Shown here one piece after another: positions 35,162-37,313 of a stretch of 37,313 nt of DNA. Made by a program: the position numbers and the translations under genes. The notes under the pieces are model-generated. The model ran no database searches, was not told the DNA's origin, and worked only from the letters and a program-made list of their open reading frames with translations. Position 1 is the first letter of the stretch, and every line of letters begins with the position of its first letter. The stretch comes from Nocardioides sp. (GTDB lineage: Bacteria > Actinomycetota > Actinomycetes > Propionibacteriales > Nocardioidaceae), in contig NZ_JAEMSS010000019.1 in assembly GCF_016462705.1 (NCBI RefSeq), positions 1 to 37,313 of the forward strand. The letters run 5' to 3'.

Positions 35162-37313
35162 GTGTCCATGCCCCGCAGCGAGCGTCTCCCCGCCCACCGG
35201 GTGCTGTCGCACCTCGTGGTCATGGCAGCGGTGTCCGTGGTCCTCGGCGTCGTGGTCGCCGGCCTGGCCATCCCTTTCGCGGGGCTCGCCGGCGTCGGCA
35301 CCCAGAACCTCGCCGACACCATGGAGGAGCTGCCCCAGGAGCTGACGGCGGACGAGCTGCCCCAGCGCAGCCTGATCCTCGACAACAAGGGACAGGTGCT
35401 CGCCACCCTCTACGCCGACGGCGGCAACCGGGTCAACGTGCCGCTCCGGCAGGTCTCCCGGATCATGGTCAAGGCCCTGGTGGCGATCGAGGACTACCGC
35501 TTCTACGAGCACGGCCCGCTCGACTTCAAGGGCACGTTGCGGGCGATGATCACCAACCAGGCCAACGACGGCGTGGTCCAGGGTGGCTCGACGATCACCC
35601 AGCAGCTGGTCAAGCTCACCCTCATCCAGCAGGCGGACTCGCCGGAGGAGCAGGCGGCGGCGCAGGACAACACCTACGCACGCAAGTTCAACGAGCTCCG
35701 CTACGCCGCAGCCCTGGAGGAGGAGCACTCGAAGGACTGGATCCTCGAGCGCTACCTCAACACCGCCTACTTCGGTGACGGTGTCTACGGCATCCAGATG
35801 GCGGCCAAGCACTACTTCGGCGTCAACGCCAGCCAGCTGAAGGCCAAGCAGGCGGCACTGCTGGCCGGGATGGTGAAGAACCCGACCGACTACGACCCGA
35901 CCAACAGCGAGGACAAGGCCATCGCGCGGCGCAACGTCGTGCTCGACCGGATGGCCGAGCTCAACGTGATCACCCAGGAGAAGGCCGACCGGCTCAAGGA
36001 GCAGGACCTCGGTCTCGACGTCCAGCCCTCCCAGAACGGGTGCGTCAGCACCAAGGCACCGTTCTTCTGCGACTACGTCCTGGACTGGCTGTCCAAGGAC
36101 ACCCGCCTCGGCAAGACCCCGGAGGACCGGCTCCGCCTGCTGCAGACCGGGGGCCTGACGATCCGGACCACGGTCGACGTCGGGATGCAGGCCACCGCCG
36201 ACAACGCGGTCCGGGCGCACGTCTTCCAGCGCGACCAGGCCATCGGCGCCCTCGCCGTCGTCGAGCCCGGCACCGGCAACGTCAAGGCCCTCGCCCAGTC
36301 GCGCCCGATGGGCCGCAAGAAGCGGGCCGGCGAGACCTACATCAACTACGTGGTGCCGCAGAAGTTCGGCGACTCGCAGTGCTGCCAGGCCGGCTCCACG
36401 TTCAAGATCTTCACGCTGGCGGCGGCCCTCGAGCAGGGCATCCCGCTGAACAAGGTCATCGACTCCCCGCCGGTCAAGACGTTCAACTACAACGACTTCG
36501 AGACCTGCCCCGGCGAGCCGGGGTTCGGCTACGGCACCTTCGAGGTCCCCAACTCCACCACCAGCGGCCGCAAGAACCTCTACTCCGGCACGCGCGAGTC
36601 GGTCAACACCTTCTACATGGCGCTCGAGCAGGAGACCGGCGTCTGTGCGCCGTTCGAGATGGCCAAGGCCATGGGCGTCGACCTCACCAACCCCCGGGGC
36701 GACCGGCAGGGCAACGGCGCGGAGCTGATCCCCAACTTCACCCTCGGCACCCCGAGCGCCAGCCCGCTCGAGATGGCCGAGGCGTACGCGACGGCCGCGG
36801 CCCGCGGACTGCACTGCAACTCGCGGCCGGTCTCGGAGATCCTCGACTCCGCGGGCAACCAGATCCGCGAGTACTCGCCCAGCTGCGCGCAGGTCATGGA
36901 GCAATCCACCGCGGACGCGATCAACGACGTGCTGCGCGGCGTCATCGAGGGTGGGTTCGCCTCGGCGCAGGCCCTGGACCAGCCGGCCGCCGGCAAGACG
37001 GGCACGACCGACGGCGGCAACTCGGTGTGGTTCGTCGGCTACACGCCTCAGCTCGCCGCGGCCGCGATGATCGGCGGCGCCAACGAGTTCGGCACGCCCA
37101 TCGGTCTGACCGGCCAGACCATCGGGGGCAGCTACATCTCCTCGGCGTCCGGGTCCGGGTTCGCAGCCCCGATCTGGGGTGACGCGATGAAGATCTACGA
37201 CGACTTCCTCGACTACGAGGACTTCGTCTACCCGTCGACGGTGCCCGGGGCCGGCGAGACCTCAGCCGCCCCGCCGCCGTGCACGCGCCGCTGCGGTGGC
37301 GGGGCGGCTGAGG
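35162..37313 (+). CDS. ponA2: Class A penicillin-binding protein PonA2-like (3' partial)
   Basis: At least 717 residues of a bifunctional peptidoglycan synthase, open at the right edge. A short cytoplasmic N terminus and one membrane helix (about 15-40) precede the GT51 glycosyltransferase domain. That domain has catalytic Glu110 (VAIEDYRFYEHG) and VQGGSTITQQLVKL. The transpeptidase domain has Ser412-x-x-Lys415 (GSTFK), Ser480-Val-Asn482 and the KTG motif at about 612 (GKTGTTDGG). It matches Rv3682 (PonA2) and SCO3580 in position. After STVPGAGETS the last residues (PPPCTRRCGGG) are unusual and are encoded by the terminal inverted repeat, so the C-terminal part may be artefactual. Confidence 0.94.
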   Translation, partial: MSMPRSERLPAHRVLSHLVVMAAVSVVLGVVVAGLAIPFAGLAGVGTQNLADTMEELPQELTADELPQRSLILDNKGQVLATLYADGGNRVNVPLRQVSRIMVKALVAIEDYRFYEHGPLDFKGTLRAMITNQANDGVVQGGSTITQQLVKLTLIQQADSPEEQAAAQDNTYARKFNELRYAAALEEEHSKDWILERYLNTAYFGDGVYGIQMAAKHYFGVNASQLKAKQAALLAGMVKNPTDYDPTNSEDKAIARRNVVLDRMAELNVITQEKADRLKEQDLGLDVQPSQNGCVSTKAPFFCDYVLDWLSKDTRLGKTPEDRLRLLQTGGLTIRTTVDVGMQATADNAVRAHVFQRDQAIGALAVVEPGTGNVKALAQSRPMGRKKRAGETYINYVVPQKFGDSQCCQAGSTFKIFTLAAALEQGIPLNKVIDSPPVKTFNYNDFETCPGEPGFGYGTFEVPNSTTSGRKNLYSGTRESVNTFYMALEQETGVCAPFEMAKAMGVDLTNPRGDRQGNGAELIPNFTLGTPSASPLEMAEAYATAAARGLHCNSRPVSEILDSAGNQIREYSPSCAQVMEQSTADAINDVLRGVIEGGFASAQALDQPAAGKTGTTDGGNSVWFVGYTPQLAAAAMIGGANEFGTPIGLTGQTIGGSYISSASGSGFAAPIWGDAMKIYDDFLDYEDFVYPSTVPGAGETSAAPPPCTRRCGGGAAE
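37260..37313. repeat. Near-perfect inverted repeat at the window end
   Basis: The 20 bases 37260-37279 are complementary to 37294-37313 at 19 positions, with a 14-base loop between, and the repeat stops exactly at the last base. Snap-back inverted repeats at a contig end are a known artefact of amplification or assembly. A real Pro-rich then Gly-rich coding segment could give the same pattern. Confidence 0.8.

Overview
The window is a high-GC actinobacterial chromosome segment, most likely from Nocardioides or another member of the Propionibacteriales. The grounds are the very high GC content, GTG starts, many -10 hexamers lying 6-7 nt before a start codon, and a gene order that follows the conserved block Rv3671c-Rv3682 of Mycobacterium tuberculosis and SCO3571-SCO3580 of Streptomyces coelicolor. 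No rRNA, tRNA, CRISPR array, insertion sequence or prophage was seen. No gap between genes exceeds about 365 nt.

Region 1 (1-2306): the end of an unrecognised gene, then a TetR regulator divergent from an alpha/beta hydrolase and a GNAT acetyltransferase, with a palindromic operator candidate between them. Region 2 (2335-11928): a GAF-PucR regulator divergent from a seven-gene operon. The operon encodes a ribose-type ABC importer (lipoprotein, double ATPase, two permeases), an SMP-30/gluconolactonase-like protein, a fatty-acyl-CoA-ligase-like enzyme and a cupin protein. Two copies of a 16-bp dyad flank the operon's -10 element exactly 30 bp apart. This looks like an uptake and catabolic cassette for an unidentified organic compound.

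Region 3 (11926-19037): nhaA, a holin-X-like membrane protein, then the leftward nth-tlpA-nudix-marP operon, a CBS-pair protein and an ArsB/NhaD-type transporter. The leaders of nhaA and of the ArsB/NhaD-type gene share a 24-nt block (22 identical) that begins 8 nt after a -10 hexamer in both cases and continues into a conserved hairpin. This is a candidate cis-regulatory RNA of cation transporter genes and the most interesting signal in the window.

Region 4 (19038-23712): crp, a SigE-type sigma factor with a large in-frame internal deletion and its membrane partner, a metallo-beta-lactamase-fold protein, a NUDT19-like Nudix protein, a RidA protein and a 51-aa DUF4177 protein. Region 5 (23722-32165) holds lineage-specific insertions: a YdeI-family protein, an AbiEi/DUF559-like protein preceded by a nested palindrome, a double VOC protein, a 3-oxoacid CoA-transferase pair, two secreted proteins and a large LuxR (LAL) ATPase regulator.

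Region 6 (32218-37313): two ArsA/Get3-like ATPases, whiB4/wblA and a class A penicillin-binding protein (ponA2) that runs off the window. The window ends inside a near-perfect 20-bp inverted repeat, which may be a contig-end artefact.
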